The position numbers and the translations under genes are program-made. The notes under the pieces are model-generated. The model saw nothing but the letters and a program-made list of their open reading frames with translations, searched no databases and was not told where the DNA came from. From the NCBI GenBank assembly GCA_039933635.1, contig JBDTNQ010000020.1:1-46494 (forward strand): a DNA stretch of 46,494 nucleotides, in the 5' to 3' direction. This DNA comes from JBDTNQ01 sp039933635. Its GTDB lineage: Bacteria; Acidobacteriota; Vicinamibacteria; Vicinamibacterales; SCN-69-37. Position 1 is the stretch's first letter. Every line of letters starts with the position of its first letter. This document shows, in pieces, positions 39,339 to 46,494 of this stretch.

Positions 39339-40283
39339 ATGTCTACTACCGATATTCTGGCCGGCGCTGAGACGAGCGCGGCCCCCAAGCTGAATCATCT
39401 GCGGGCCCTCGAAGCCGAGAGCATCGCGATCATGCGCGAGGTTGTGGCCGAATTCGAACGGCCCGTGATGCTCTATTCCATCGGCAAGGATTCGTCCTGC
39501 CTGCTCCGCCTGGCGCAGAAGGCGTTCCACCCGGGGCCGATTCCGTTTCCGCTGCTGCACATCGATACCACCTACAAGTTCCGCGAGATGATCGAGTTTC
39601 GCGACAGCTATACGAAGGAGATCGGCGCGAACCTGATCGTCCACACGAACACCGACGCGATTGCCGCGGGCACGCAGCCGTTTGCCGTGGGCACGCAGCG
39701 CTGCTGCGGTCTGCTGAAGACGCGCGCGCTGCTCGACGCGCTCGAGGCCGGCAACTACGACGCGGCGTTTGGCGGCGCGCGGCGCGACGAGGAGCGGTCG
39801 CGCGCGAAGGAACGCATCTTCTCGCTGCGCGACGAGAAGGGCCAGTGGGATCCCAAGCGTCAGCGTCCCGAGCTGTGGCACCTGCTGAACGGCCGCGTGC
39901 GGCCCGGCGAGAGCATCCGCGTGTTTCCCCTCTCGAACTGGACCGAAATCGACGTGTGGCAGTACATCCATGAGGAGAAGATTCCCGTGGTCCCGATGTA
40001 CTTTGCGAAGGAACGCGAGGTCATCGTCCGCGGCTCGTCGCTGATCCCGGTCGAGCAGCCGTTCGTCCCTCTGCTCCTCGGTGAGAAGCCCCAGCGCGTC
40101 ATGTGCCGCATGCGTTCGCTCGGCTGCTCCCCTTGCACCGGCGCCATCCGATCGACGGCGGCGACCGTTCCGGAGATCATCAAAGAGCTCGTGAGCGTGC
40201 GGCAGTCGGAACGCCAGCTTCGCGCGATCGACCACGATCAGGACGGGTCGATGGAGATCAAGAAGCGCGAGGGCTACTTCTAA
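39339..40283 (+). CDS. cysD: Sulfate adenylyltransferase subunit 2
   Basis: 314 residues from ATG 39339. With CysN it activates sulfate with ATP to adenosine 5'-phosphosulfate. PP-loop ATPase fold: MLYSIGKDSSCLLRLAQKAF (SIGKDS nucleotide loop), PLLHIDTTYKFREMIEFRD, the conserved QRCCGLLKTRALLDAL and AAFGGARRDEERSRAKERIF, VFPLSNWTEIDVWQYI, and CRMRSLGCSPCTGAI. All are as in E. coli CysD. An in-frame TTG 39315 overlaps the preceding gene and is less likely. The stop codon overlaps the cysN start (TAATG), so translation is coupled. Confidence 0.97.
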   Translation: MSTTDILAGAETSAAPKLNHLRALEAESIAIMREVVAEFERPVMLYSIGKDSSCLLRLAQKAFHPGPIPFPLLHIDTTYKFREMIEFRDSYTKEIGANLIVHTNTDAIAAGTQPFAVGTQRCCGLLKTRALLDALEAGNYDAAFGGARRDEERSRAKERIFSLRDEKGQWDPKRQRPELWHLLNGRVRPGESIRVFPLSNWTEIDVWQYIHEEKIPVVPMYFAKEREVIVRGSSLIPVEQPFVPLLLGEKPQRVMCRMRSLGCSPCTGAIRSTAATVPEIIKELVSVRQSERQLRAIDHDQDGSMEIKKREGYF

Positions 40284-41590
40284 TGTCCTCGTCGTCGCTT
40301 CTCCGCATCTGTACGGCCGGCAGCGTCGATGACGGCAAGAGCACGTTGATTGGACGTCTGCTGTACGACTCGCAATCCGTCTACGAGGATCAGCTCGCGT
40401 CGGTCGAGAAGGCCTCGAAGAATCGCACGGCGGGCCCCATCGATTTCTCGCTCTTCACCGACGGCTTGCGCGCGGAACGCGAGCAGGGCATCACGATTGA
40501 CGTCGCCTATCGCTATTTCGCGACCGCCCGGCGAAAGTTCATCCTGGCCGACACGCCCGGCCACGAGCAATACACGCGCAACATGGCCACCGGCGCCTCC
40601 ACCGCGGATGTCGCCATCCTCCTCGTGGATGCGCGCCACGGCATCCTCGAACAGTCCCGGCGTCACGCGCGCATCGCGCGTCTCCTGGGCATCAAGGATT
40701 TCGTCGTCGCCATCAACAAGATGGACCTCGTGGACTTCGATCGCGACGTCTTCGAGGGCATCGCCTCGGAATTCTCGAAAATCCTCGCCGGCGCGTCGTC
40801 GTATCCGATTCCGGTGAGCGCGCTCCACGGCGACAACGTCACCGAACGCAGCAGCCGTACGCCCTGGTTCGACGGGCCGAGCATGCTCGAGTTCCTCGAA
40901 ACGGTGGACATCGAGTCGCAGGCGGCGCTGGGCCCGCTGCGGTTCCCGGTGCAGTTGGTGATCCGGCCGGATCAGGATTTTCGCGGCTACGGCGGCCAGA
41001 TTCTTTCCGGCACGGTGCGCGTCGGCGACACAATCACGGCCTGGCCGTCCGTCCGCACGAGCCGCGTCAAGCGGATCGTCACGTGGGACGGCGACCTCGA
41101 CGAAGCGTTCGCGCCGATGTCGGTGACGCTGGTGCTGGAGGACGAGCTGGACATCAGCCGTGGCGACATGATCGTCGACGGCCACATCAGCATGGGCCGG
41201 CGTTTCAAGGCCGACGTGGTGTGGATGGACGAACGCCCGCTCGAACCGAACCGGCTCTACGTGCTCAAGCACTCGTCCGGCACGGTGACGGCCCAGGTGG
41301 ACACGCGCCTGCTGCTGAACGACATCGGCAACGTGACCATCGAAACGTCCCGCGCGCTGATGTTCGACAAGTACAAGGACCAGCGCGGCACGGGCGCCTT
41401 CATTTTCATCGAACCCACCACGAACTTCACCGCGGGCGCCGGCATGATCAACAGCGACGCGCTCGCCGACCAGACCGCCGGCAGCCACCCCGGCGTGGCC
41501 GAGCGACTGGCCCACCTCGCCCGCAGCGCGGGGTCCGAGGGCGAAGCGATCGAGGCGGTGCGGCGGGCGTTGGAAGATCTGCTGACATAG
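40283..41590 (+). CDS. cysN: Sulfate adenylyltransferase subunit 1 (GTPase)
   Basis: 435 residues from ATG 40283, overlapping the cysD stop. The elongation-factor-like GTPase drives sulfate activation. G motifs: G1 TAGSVDDGKSTLIGRLLYD, G2 GITIDVAYR, G3 ADTPGHEQYTRNM, G4 VAINKMDLVD; C-terminal beta domains with RGYGGQILSGTVRVGD. It ends at the normal CysN end and lacks the CysC APS-kinase extension found in NodQ-type fusions, so APS kinase, if present, is elsewhere. No reductase gene for APS/PAPS (cysH) is in the window. Last gene of the operon; a short dyad (CACCCGGGTG, about 41634-41643) follows but no T-run. Confidence 0.96.
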   Translation: MSSSSLLRICTAGSVDDGKSTLIGRLLYDSQSVYEDQLASVEKASKNRTAGPIDFSLFTDGLRAEREQGITIDVAYRYFATARRKFILADTPGHEQYTRNMATGASTADVAILLVDARHGILEQSRRHARIARLLGIKDFVVAINKMDLVDFDRDVFEGIASEFSKILAGASSYPIPVSALHGDNVTERSSRTPWFDGPSMLEFLETVDIESQAALGPLRFPVQLVIRPDQDFRGYGGQILSGTVRVGDTITAWPSVRTSRVKRIVTWDGDLDEAFAPMSVTLVLEDELDISRGDMIVDGHISMGRRFKADVVWMDERPLEPNRLYVLKHSSGTVTAQVDTRLLLNDIGNVTIETSRALMFDKYKDQRGTGAFIFIEPTTNFTAGAGMINSDALADQTAGSHPGVAERLAHLARSAGSEGEAIEAVRRALEDLLT

Positions 41591-41666
41591 TTTTCCAAAT
41601 TCGGCGTTCGAACTTCGCGATCGGCGTGTCCCCCACCCGGGTGATGTGTCGCCGGCGGCTCGGACG

Positions 41667-41672
41667 TAGACT
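41667..41672 (+). promoter_or_regulatory. Candidate -10 box (TAGACT) for leaderless sensor kinase mRNA
   Basis: TAGACT ends exactly six bases before ATG 41679, placing predicted +1 on the start codon; no Shine-Dalgarno sequence is seen and the -35 position (ATGTGT) is poor. Confidence 0.4.
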
Positions 41673-41678
41673 CGCGGC

Positions 41679-42995
41679 ATGGTCCGACGACTGCCGCTCG
41701 ACGCCATCGATTCCCGGGTTGTTCTGATCACCTATGCCGCCGTCGTGGGTGGCACGGGGTTCTTCCTCTTCGCGTGGGGCAGCCTCTGGCTCGGCGGCCC
41801 GCTCCTGGGTAATCCGTGGGGGCTCAATACAATCATCCGGGTCATCGGAGCGGTCGTGATGGGGGCCGCGTGCTGCGCGTGGGGTGCGGGCCGGATCAAA
41901 GACCCTTCGGATCGACGGGCCGCCCTGACCTGGCTCGTCATTGGCCACACCATTGTGCTGGCTGTTGCAGCGATGCAGGCCTATGCCGTCTGGGGCCCAG
42001 AACTGCCTCAACCGGCGTGGTGGGCGCTCGTCGCGTTCGCCGCGTTGTGGACCGCATTGCTGGGCGCGTGGATGCGTCAGGGCGGCGATGCCGCACCGTT
42101 TACGACCTATGTCTACGGACTATTCGGTGAGCAACAGCCCGGGCCGGGGGATGTGCTGCGATCACAATACGAGGAACAACTACGGTTGGCCGGGGCACGC
42201 GAGGAGCGTCATCGGTTCGCGCGGGATCTGCACGATTCGGTCAAACAACAGGTTTTCGCGATCCAGACTGCCGCCGCAACAGCAGAAGTGAGATTGGACA
42301 GTGATCTCGACGGCGCCCGCGAAGCGATCGCGCGCGTGCGGGATGCGGGCCGCGACGCCATGGCCGAAATGGACGCCATGCTCGCGCAACTGGGCGCGTC
42401 GCCAAGCGACAACGCCGGACTCGTCGAGGCGCTGCGAAAGCAGGCCGATGCCTGTGCCATGCGCACCGGATCCGAGGTCCATTTCGAACGCGACGCCCTG
42501 CCGGCGAGTGTGACGTGGCCTCCGGGCGCCCACGACGCAATCTTCAGATCGGCGCAAGAAGCCTTGAGCAACGTCGCTCGCCACGCTCGTGCCACCCGCG
42601 TGGACGTTCGGCTGAGAACGACTCCCTTCCATGTGGTACTTGACGTCCACGACAACGGCTCGGGGTTCGATGCGCACGCATCGCCGACCGGGATGGGTCT
42701 CGACAATATCCGAAGCCGCGGTGTCGAGGTTGGTGGAACCGTGGAGGTGGTGTCACCGCCGGAAGGCGGAACGCGCGTGACGCTCTCCGTACCCTACGAA
42801 CGGGACGAGCCGGCCCGTTTCTGGAAGAAGGCCGCGTTCGCTACGGTCGTGGCCATCACCATGATTGTCGCGCTCCTGACAAGCGGACCAGCCAGGGTCG
42901 CCTTCCTGATCCTCGCAGCGCCGGCCTTGATGGATGTTGCTCGATATCTGCTTGCCGGAATCAAGGCGCGCCGCCTCATGAGCCACACCGCATGA
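41679..42995 (+). CDS. NarL-type sensor histidine kinase (HisKA_3)
   Basis: 438 residues. Four N-terminal membrane helices (about 15-130), a phospho-acceptor helix with HisKA_3 motif RHRFARDLHDSVKQQ (H185), and an HATPase_c domain: N-box FRSAQEALSNVARHARA, DVHDNGSGFDAH (G1), and GMGLDNIRSRGVEVGG (G2). Two further hydrophobic segments follow at the C-terminus (FATVVAITMIVALL, VAFLILAAPALMDVARYLL), which is unusual because the kinase core normally ends the protein; this would anchor both ends. The signal is not known; there is no extracytoplasmic sensor domain of size, so it may sense within the membrane. Overlaps its response regulator by four bases (ATGA). Confidence 0.9.
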   Translation: MVRRLPLDAIDSRVVLITYAAVVGGTGFFLFAWGSLWLGGPLLGNPWGLNTIIRVIGAVVMGAACCAWGAGRIKDPSDRRAALTWLVIGHTIVLAVAAMQAYAVWGPELPQPAWWALVAFAALWTALLGAWMRQGGDAAPFTTYVYGLFGEQQPGPGDVLRSQYEEQLRLAGAREERHRFARDLHDSVKQQVFAIQTAAATAEVRLDSDLDGAREAIARVRDAGRDAMAEMDAMLAQLGASPSDNAGLVEALRKQADACAMRTGSEVHFERDALPASVTWPPGAHDAIFRSAQEALSNVARHARATRVDVRLRTTPFHVVLDVHDNGSGFDAHASPTGMGLDNIRSRGVEVGGTVEVVSPPEGGTRVTLSVPYERDEPARFWKKAAFATVVAITMIVALLTSGPARVAFLILAAPALMDVARYLLAGIKARRLMSHTA

Positions 42996-43636
42996 CGCCG
43001 CTTCGCATCGTCCTCGTCGACGACCACCGCGTCGTCACGCGCAGCCTGAAAGCGTGGCTCGAGTCCTTCCCCGATATGCAGGTCGTCGGCGTCGCGGTCA
43101 ACGGTGAAGAGGCGCTCGCACAGCTCGACGCGTGGAGACCCGACGTCGTGATCCAGGATCTCTTGTTGCCGGGCGGGATCGACGGCATCGAAACCACGCG
43201 GAGGATCTGCGCGCAGATGCCGTCAGTGAAGGTCATCGCGCTCACGGCCTCGATCGATCAGCCCCGCATGATGGGCGTGTTGCGCGCCGGCGCGGCCGGC
43301 TACATCCGGAAGGACGCCGAGCCCGAAACGCTGCTCTCGGCCGTTCGCGCCGTCGGCCGCGGCGCCACGTACATCGATCCCTCCGTGGCGCAACTGCGTC
43401 TCGACGCCGACACGGCCATTGATCCGCTGACCGCTCGTGAGGTCGACGTGTTGCGTCAGCTCGTCGCGGGTCGCTCAAACAAGGACATCGGCGCCACGCT
43501 CGAGATCGCCGAAGAGACCGTGAAGACGCACGTCAGCCACGTGCTCGCGAAGCTCGCGGTCGACAACCGCGCCCAGGCCATCGCCGAAGCCCTCCGTCGC
43601 CATCTGGTCTCAATCGAGGATCTCGAGCAGGCCTGA
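42992..43636 (+). CDS. LuxR/NarL-family response regulator
   Basis: 214 residues. Receiver domain with the acidic pair in IVLVDDHRVVT, phospho-acceptor Asp in DVVIQDLLLPGG (D56), Thr/Lys positions in VIALTA and GYIRKDAEP. C-terminal LuxR helix-turn-helix: LTAREVDVLRQLVAGRSNKD, EETVKTHVSHVLAKLAV. Starts with ATG overlapping the kinase stop codon, so the two form a cognate pair. Target genes are unknown; DUF3237 and fbp genes lie just downstream but on the opposite strand or separately promoted. Confidence 0.96.
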   Translation: MTPLRIVLVDDHRVVTRSLKAWLESFPDMQVVGVAVNGEEALAQLDAWRPDVVIQDLLLPGGIDGIETTRRICAQMPSVKVIALTASIDQPRMMGVLRAGAAGYIRKDAEPETLLSAVRAVGRGATYIDPSVAQLRLDADTAIDPLTAREVDVLRQLVAGRSNKDIGATLEIAEETVKTHVSHVLAKLAVDNRAQAIAEALRRHLVSIEDLEQA

Positions 43637-43648
43637 GACGTTGCGCCG

Positions 43649-44203
43649 CTACTCCACCTTCCAGAAGCGAATCACGACGTCCGTCGGATAGCGTTCGCCG
43701 GTGCCGACGAAGATCGAACGCGTCAGCCATTGCAGCTCGGGCGCAGCCGTTTCGAAGCTAGGCACGGTCCGAAAATAAACCAGCTTCGGATCGACGGGTT
43801 CCCCCGCGAGCAGCTTCTGCATTACGTCGGGCGGTGCGTGGCGCATCCCGGCGTTCTGCACGTAGATGACCTGCCCCTTGTCTGTTTCGAGGGCGTAGCG
43901 CGTGTCGAGCTCCGCGAAGCCGTCGGCGCGGACGATCTGCCAGTCCGCGCCGTTGTTGAGCACTTTGCCCTTGATGCCGGATCCTTCGAACGTCCCGCCG
44001 ACGATGGGCACGACACGCCGGCGTCCTCGAGGCACCTGGCCCACTTCGATCGGCGTGCCCAGTTGGACGTGGGCCTCGATCGCCAGCGTCAGCCGAGGTG
44101 GAGCCGGGGGCGCCTGTGCATGAACGGCCACGATCGACATCAGGCCGGACATCGTCACTCCGAGGGCGCAGGCACGGACGGATCGGAGTCGACTTGCGAG
44201 CAT
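43649..44203 (-). CDS. Exported DUF3237 domain protein
   Basis: 184 residues from ATG 44203 (AGAGG nine bases upstream). Signal peptide ACALGVTMSGLMSIVAVHAQ with cleavage near AQA. The rest is one DUF3237 (UPF0311) domain: LTLAIEAHVQLGTPIEVGQV, GRRRVVPIVGGTFEGSGIKG, WQIVRADGFAELDTRYALET, and EYxWLxRxIFVGxGxRx seen as LQWLTRSIFVGTGERYP. The family forms a small beta-barrel; its function is not established. The frame is open upstream across the divergent fbp start, which is not credible. Converges on the response regulator gene with 12 bp between stops. Confidence 0.86.
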   Translation of the reverse strand: MLASRLRSVRACALGVTMSGLMSIVAVHAQAPPAPPRLTLAIEAHVQLGTPIEVGQVPRGRRRVVPIVGGTFEGSGIKGKVLNNGADWQIVRADGFAELDTRYALETDKGQVIYVQNAGMRHAPPDVMQKLLAGEPVDPKLVYFRTVPSFETAAPELQWLTRSIFVGTGERYPTDVVIRFWKVE

Positions 44204-44291
44204 ATTGAGACCTCTATTCTCTGCCGATCGCTGGTCTGGTTCGAGCTCCCGTGCCCACGATCGCGCAACAAAGTTGCTGAGTACGCTGCGA

Positions 44292-44297
44292 TAATAT
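44292..44297 (+). promoter_or_regulatory. Candidate -10 box (TAATAT) close to the fbp start
   Basis: TAATAT ends eight bases before ATG 44306; predicted +1 is one to two bases before the ATG. There is no Shine-Dalgarno sequence. No -35 box at proper spacing was seen. Confidence 0.35.
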
Positions 44298-44305
44298 GGC
44301 ATCCA

Positions 44306-45310
44306 ATGAGCGGCACGACGTTTTCCCATCAGAACCTCACATCGCTCCAGTCCCACATTCTTCAGGAGGAAGGGCGGTACCCCGGTTCGCGTGGCGACTT
44401 CACGTGGATTCTGTCCGCCTTGTCGCTCGCGGCCAAGTCCATCGCGGCGAAGGTGCGTGTGGCACGCATCGAGGACGTGCTGGGCGATCACGGTGAGGCC
44501 AACGTCCACGGCGAGTCACAACAGAAACTCGACGTGATCGCGAATGACATCCTGGTGAGATGCCTTGGCAACCGGCCGAGCGTGGCCGTCGTGGCGTCCG
44601 AAGAAGACGAAGAGCCCACCATCCTGCGACGCGGCAGTGAGGGGGGCAAGTACTGCGTCGTGTTCGATCCGCTTGACGGTTCGTCGAACCTGGATGTCTG
44701 CGTCAGCGTCGGCACCATCTTCTCCATCCTGCGCAACGATCCGACGATTCCCGGCGTCGTCGAAACACTCTGTCAGCCCGGCACCGCGCAGGTCGCGGCC
44801 GGCTACATCCTCTACGGTTCCTCCACGGTGTTCGTGTTGACGACGGGCAACGGCGTCGACATGTTCGTGCTCGATCCGGCCATCGGTTCATTCGTGCTCG
44901 TGAAGAGCAAGATCCGTATGCCCGAAGCCGGCAAGTCGTACTCGGTGAACGAAGCGTACAAGCACACGTTTCCCGCCGGCTTCAGCCGCTATCTCGAATG
45001 GACGCAGGACAACGGCTACTCCAGCCGCTACATCGGCTCGATGGTGTCAGACGTCCATCGCATCCTGCTCAAAGGCGGCGTCTTCCTGTACCCGCCAACG
45101 CAGAAGAATCCCGAGGGCAAGCTGCGGCTGATGTACGAAGCGAATCCCATGGCAATGATCGTGGAACAGGCCGGCGGCAAGGCCGTCATTGGCGCGACCA
45201 GCAAGCCGGACGCACGCCTGATGGACGTCGTCCCCACCAGCATCCACCAACGCACCAGCGTCGTCATGGGCTCGAGCGATGAAGTCGACGCCGTTCTGCG
45301 ATATCTCTGA
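44306..45310 (+). CDS. fbp: Fructose-1,6-bisphosphatase class I
   Basis: 334 residues, full length. Removes the C1 phosphate of fructose 1,6-bisphosphate for gluconeogenesis. Signature segments: the metal site VVFDPLDGSSNLDVCVSVGT, ASEEDEEP (Glu for metal), YILYGSSTVFVLTTGNGVD, the substrate segment RYIGSMVSDVHRILLKGGVF (with the RYxGSxVxDxH pattern) and LRLMYEANPMAMIVEQAGG. ATG 44306 gives the usual N-terminus; the frame is open upstream through the divergent DUF3237 gene but lacks coding sense. It has its own short promoter region. Gluconeogenic use of sugar-acid products from the same chromosome region is possible but not shown. Confidence 0.96.
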   Translation: MSGTTFSHQNLTSLQSHILQEEGRYPGSRGDFTWILSALSLAAKSIAAKVRVARIEDVLGDHGEANVHGESQQKLDVIANDILVRCLGNRPSVAVVASEEDEEPTILRRGSEGGKYCVVFDPLDGSSNLDVCVSVGTIFSILRNDPTIPGVVETLCQPGTAQVAAGYILYGSSTVFVLTTGNGVDMFVLDPAIGSFVLVKSKIRMPEAGKSYSVNEAYKHTFPAGFSRYLEWTQDNGYSSRYIGSMVSDVHRILLKGGVFLYPPTQKNPEGKLRLMYEANPMAMIVEQAGGKAVIGATSKPDARLMDVVPTSIHQRTSVVMGSSDEVDAVLRYL

Positions 45311-45478
45311 CGCTAGGCGGCCAGCCACAGGCGACATTGCGCCCGTCGCTCGTGTGGCTCCGCGTTCCGTGTTTCTCCTGCGTCCCCTTGACGATGCCCG
45401 CTGCGTCGTGTCAGCGTGAGCGCACCAGACAACTGACCGGCAGGGCGACTGTGCGCCCAGCGGCTCGAGGAGTGCACC

Positions 45479-46494
45479 ATGTCCAACGAGAAGAAGGAGT
45501 CGTCGGTCACCCGACGTGAGTTCGTGCGGGCGGCGGCCATCACCGGCGCGGGTTTCGTGATCGTCCCCAGACACGTGCTGGGACGCGGCATGACGGCGCC
45601 AAGCGACCTGGTCAACATCGCCACCGTGGGCATCAACGGCCAGGGCGGCACGAACAGCGTCGCGGCCATGAGCCAGAACATCGTCGCCATCTGCGACTGC
45701 GATTTCGGGCTGCTCGAGAACAAGCTGAAGGGCTGGCACGACTCGGCGTATCCATCGACCCCGCCCCGTCCCGCGGCACCTGCGCGGCCCCCCGCCCCAT
45801 CTGCGTGGAAGAACTTCGGGCCCACGTCCGCACAGAAGGATGCCGATCAGAAGTGGCAGCAGACGCCGCAGGCCGATCGGGTCAAGCGGTTCGTCGACGA
45901 GCAGATGCCGAAGGTCGCGAAGTACCGCGACTACCGCGAGATGCTCGACAAGCAGAAGGACATCGACGGCGTCATCGTCGCCACGCCGGATCACATGCAT
46001 GCCGTGATCGCCTCCGCCGCCATGGACGCTGGCAAGCACGTCTACGTGCAGAAACCGCTCTGCTGGTCGGTGCACGAGGCCCGCTTTCTCGCGAAGAAGG
46101 CGGCCGCCATGCCGAAGCTCGTCACGCAGATGGGGAATCAGGGCCATTCGTTGGACGATGCGCGGACCGGCCAGGAATATTTGATGGCGGGTGCGATCGG
46201 CGACGTGCGCGAGGTACGCGTCTGGACGAATCGTCCACTCGGATACTGGCCGCAGGGCGTGCCGCGCCCGGCGCCGATGCCCACTCCCGCGGTGTCCGGT
46301 GCGACAGGTCAGCCGGTGCCGCTCGGCTGGAACAACGCGGCGGTGAACTCGCGCCTCGCCGCCGCCATGCTGGGCAGCTACCCCGTGCCCGACACGCTGT
46401 CGTGGGATCTCTTCCTGGGCGTGGCGTCTGACGTGCCGTACCACCCGATCTATCACCCGTTCAACTGGCGCGGCTGGGTGGACTGGGGCCAGGG
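45479..46494 (+). CDS. Gfo/Idh/MocA oxidoreductase with TAT signal, 3' end beyond window
   Basis: Starts ATG 45479, with GAGGAG seven bases upstream; 338 codons are visible and no stop occurs before the window ends. The N-terminus contains a twin-arginine signal, VTRREFVRAAAITGAGFVIV, followed by the Rossmann domain: VNIATVGINGQGGTNS (NAD loop), VAICDCD, DIDGVIVATPDHMHAVIASA and GKHVYVQKPLCW (the xxEKPL position with Gln replacing Glu), then MGNQGHSLDDARTGQEYLMA. Exported family members of this type are common in Acidobacteria and Planctomycetes and act on sugars or cyclitols in the periplasm with bound NAD(P). Substrate not known. Confidence 0.9.
   Translation, partial: MSNEKKESSVTRREFVRAAAITGAGFVIVPRHVLGRGMTAPSDLVNIATVGINGQGGTNSVAAMSQNIVAICDCDFGLLENKLKGWHDSAYPSTPPRPAAPARPPAPSAWKNFGPTSAQKDADQKWQQTPQADRVKRFVDEQMPKVAKYRDYREMLDKQKDIDGVIVATPDHMHAVIASAAMDAGKHVYVQKPLCWSVHEARFLAKKAAAMPKLVTQMGNQGHSLDDARTGQEYLMAGAIGDVREVRVWTNRPLGYWPQGVPRPAPMPTPAVSGATGQPVPLGWNNAAVNSRLAAAMLGSYPVPDTLSWDLFLGVASDVPYHPIYHPFNWRGWVDWGQ

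Noticed and set aside
45047..46456. A long minus-strand frame (469 codons) opposite fbp and the oxidoreductase.
   Set aside because: Arg/His/Gly-rich shadow of conserved plus-strand genes with no motif of its own.

Overview
The window is a high-GC, gene-dense chromosomal segment of a Gram-negative bacterium. The gene content (DUF4159 and DUF5777 proteins, a CHRD lipoprotein, a large TonB-receptor-like barrel, secreted haem and cytochrome proteins, a TAT-exported Gfo/Idh oxidoreductase) and the short tandem repeats at gene ends suggest an acidobacterium, perhaps class Vicinamibacteria. That placement is inference; no rRNA gene is present. No prophage, insertion sequence, CRISPR array or tRNA was recognised.

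Layout. 1-9.7 kb: cell-envelope genes (DUF4159, outer-membrane barrel, PilZ, TSUP permease, DUF4097-like lipoprotein), then a YjhG/YagF-type sugar-acid dehydratase convergent with an exported lactonase. 9.9-12.3 kb: a four-gene run of exported proteins (DUF5777 barrel, CHRD lipoprotein, haem-binding protein, cytochrome c). 12.7-16.7 kb: cupin, a SpoIIE phosphatase remnant, a class V aminotransferase and a lipoprotein hydrolase. 16.9-19.6 kb: a SahR-like regulator and S-adenosylhomocysteine hydrolase, preceded by a strong promoter with an inverted repeat over the predicted start site. 19.7-26.0 kb: TlpA thioredoxin, S9 peptidase, class II-like photolyase, and transhydrogenase subunits PntAb and PntB without PntAa. 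26.2-32.0 kb: a sigma54-type promoter ahead of a PilZ protein and a ~1,720-residue receiver/PAS/coiled-coil/pseudokinase protein. 32-41.6 kb: two oppositely oriented sulfur assimilation operons. 41.7-46.5 kb: a two-component system, a DUF3237 protein, class I fructose-1,6-bisphosphatase and the start of a Gfo/Idh/MocA oxidoreductase cut by the window edge.

The most interesting element is in the sulfur locus. The minus operon (siroheme dehydrogenase/ferrochelatase, uroporphyrinogen-III methyltransferase, sulfite reductase, short glutamyl-tRNA reductase) and the plus operon (cysteine synthase fused to a JAMM protease, CysD, CysN) each start with a sigma70-like promoter, a GTG-initiated short ORF lying at the predicted transcription start, a cluster of cysteine codons (CCCCC in one; CCC-AG-C-L-CC in the other) and a strong intrinsic terminator just before the first structural gene. 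This is the arrangement expected of cysteine-responsive transcription attenuators working on leaderless leader peptides. Both terminator hairpins can be drawn with the same ACCAA loop, and each has a candidate antiterminator. Sulfate activation, sulfite reduction, siroheme supply and cysteine synthesis would then be controlled together by charged tRNA-Cys. The APS/PAPS reductase and the sulfur carrier expected to partner the fused JAMM domain are not in the window.
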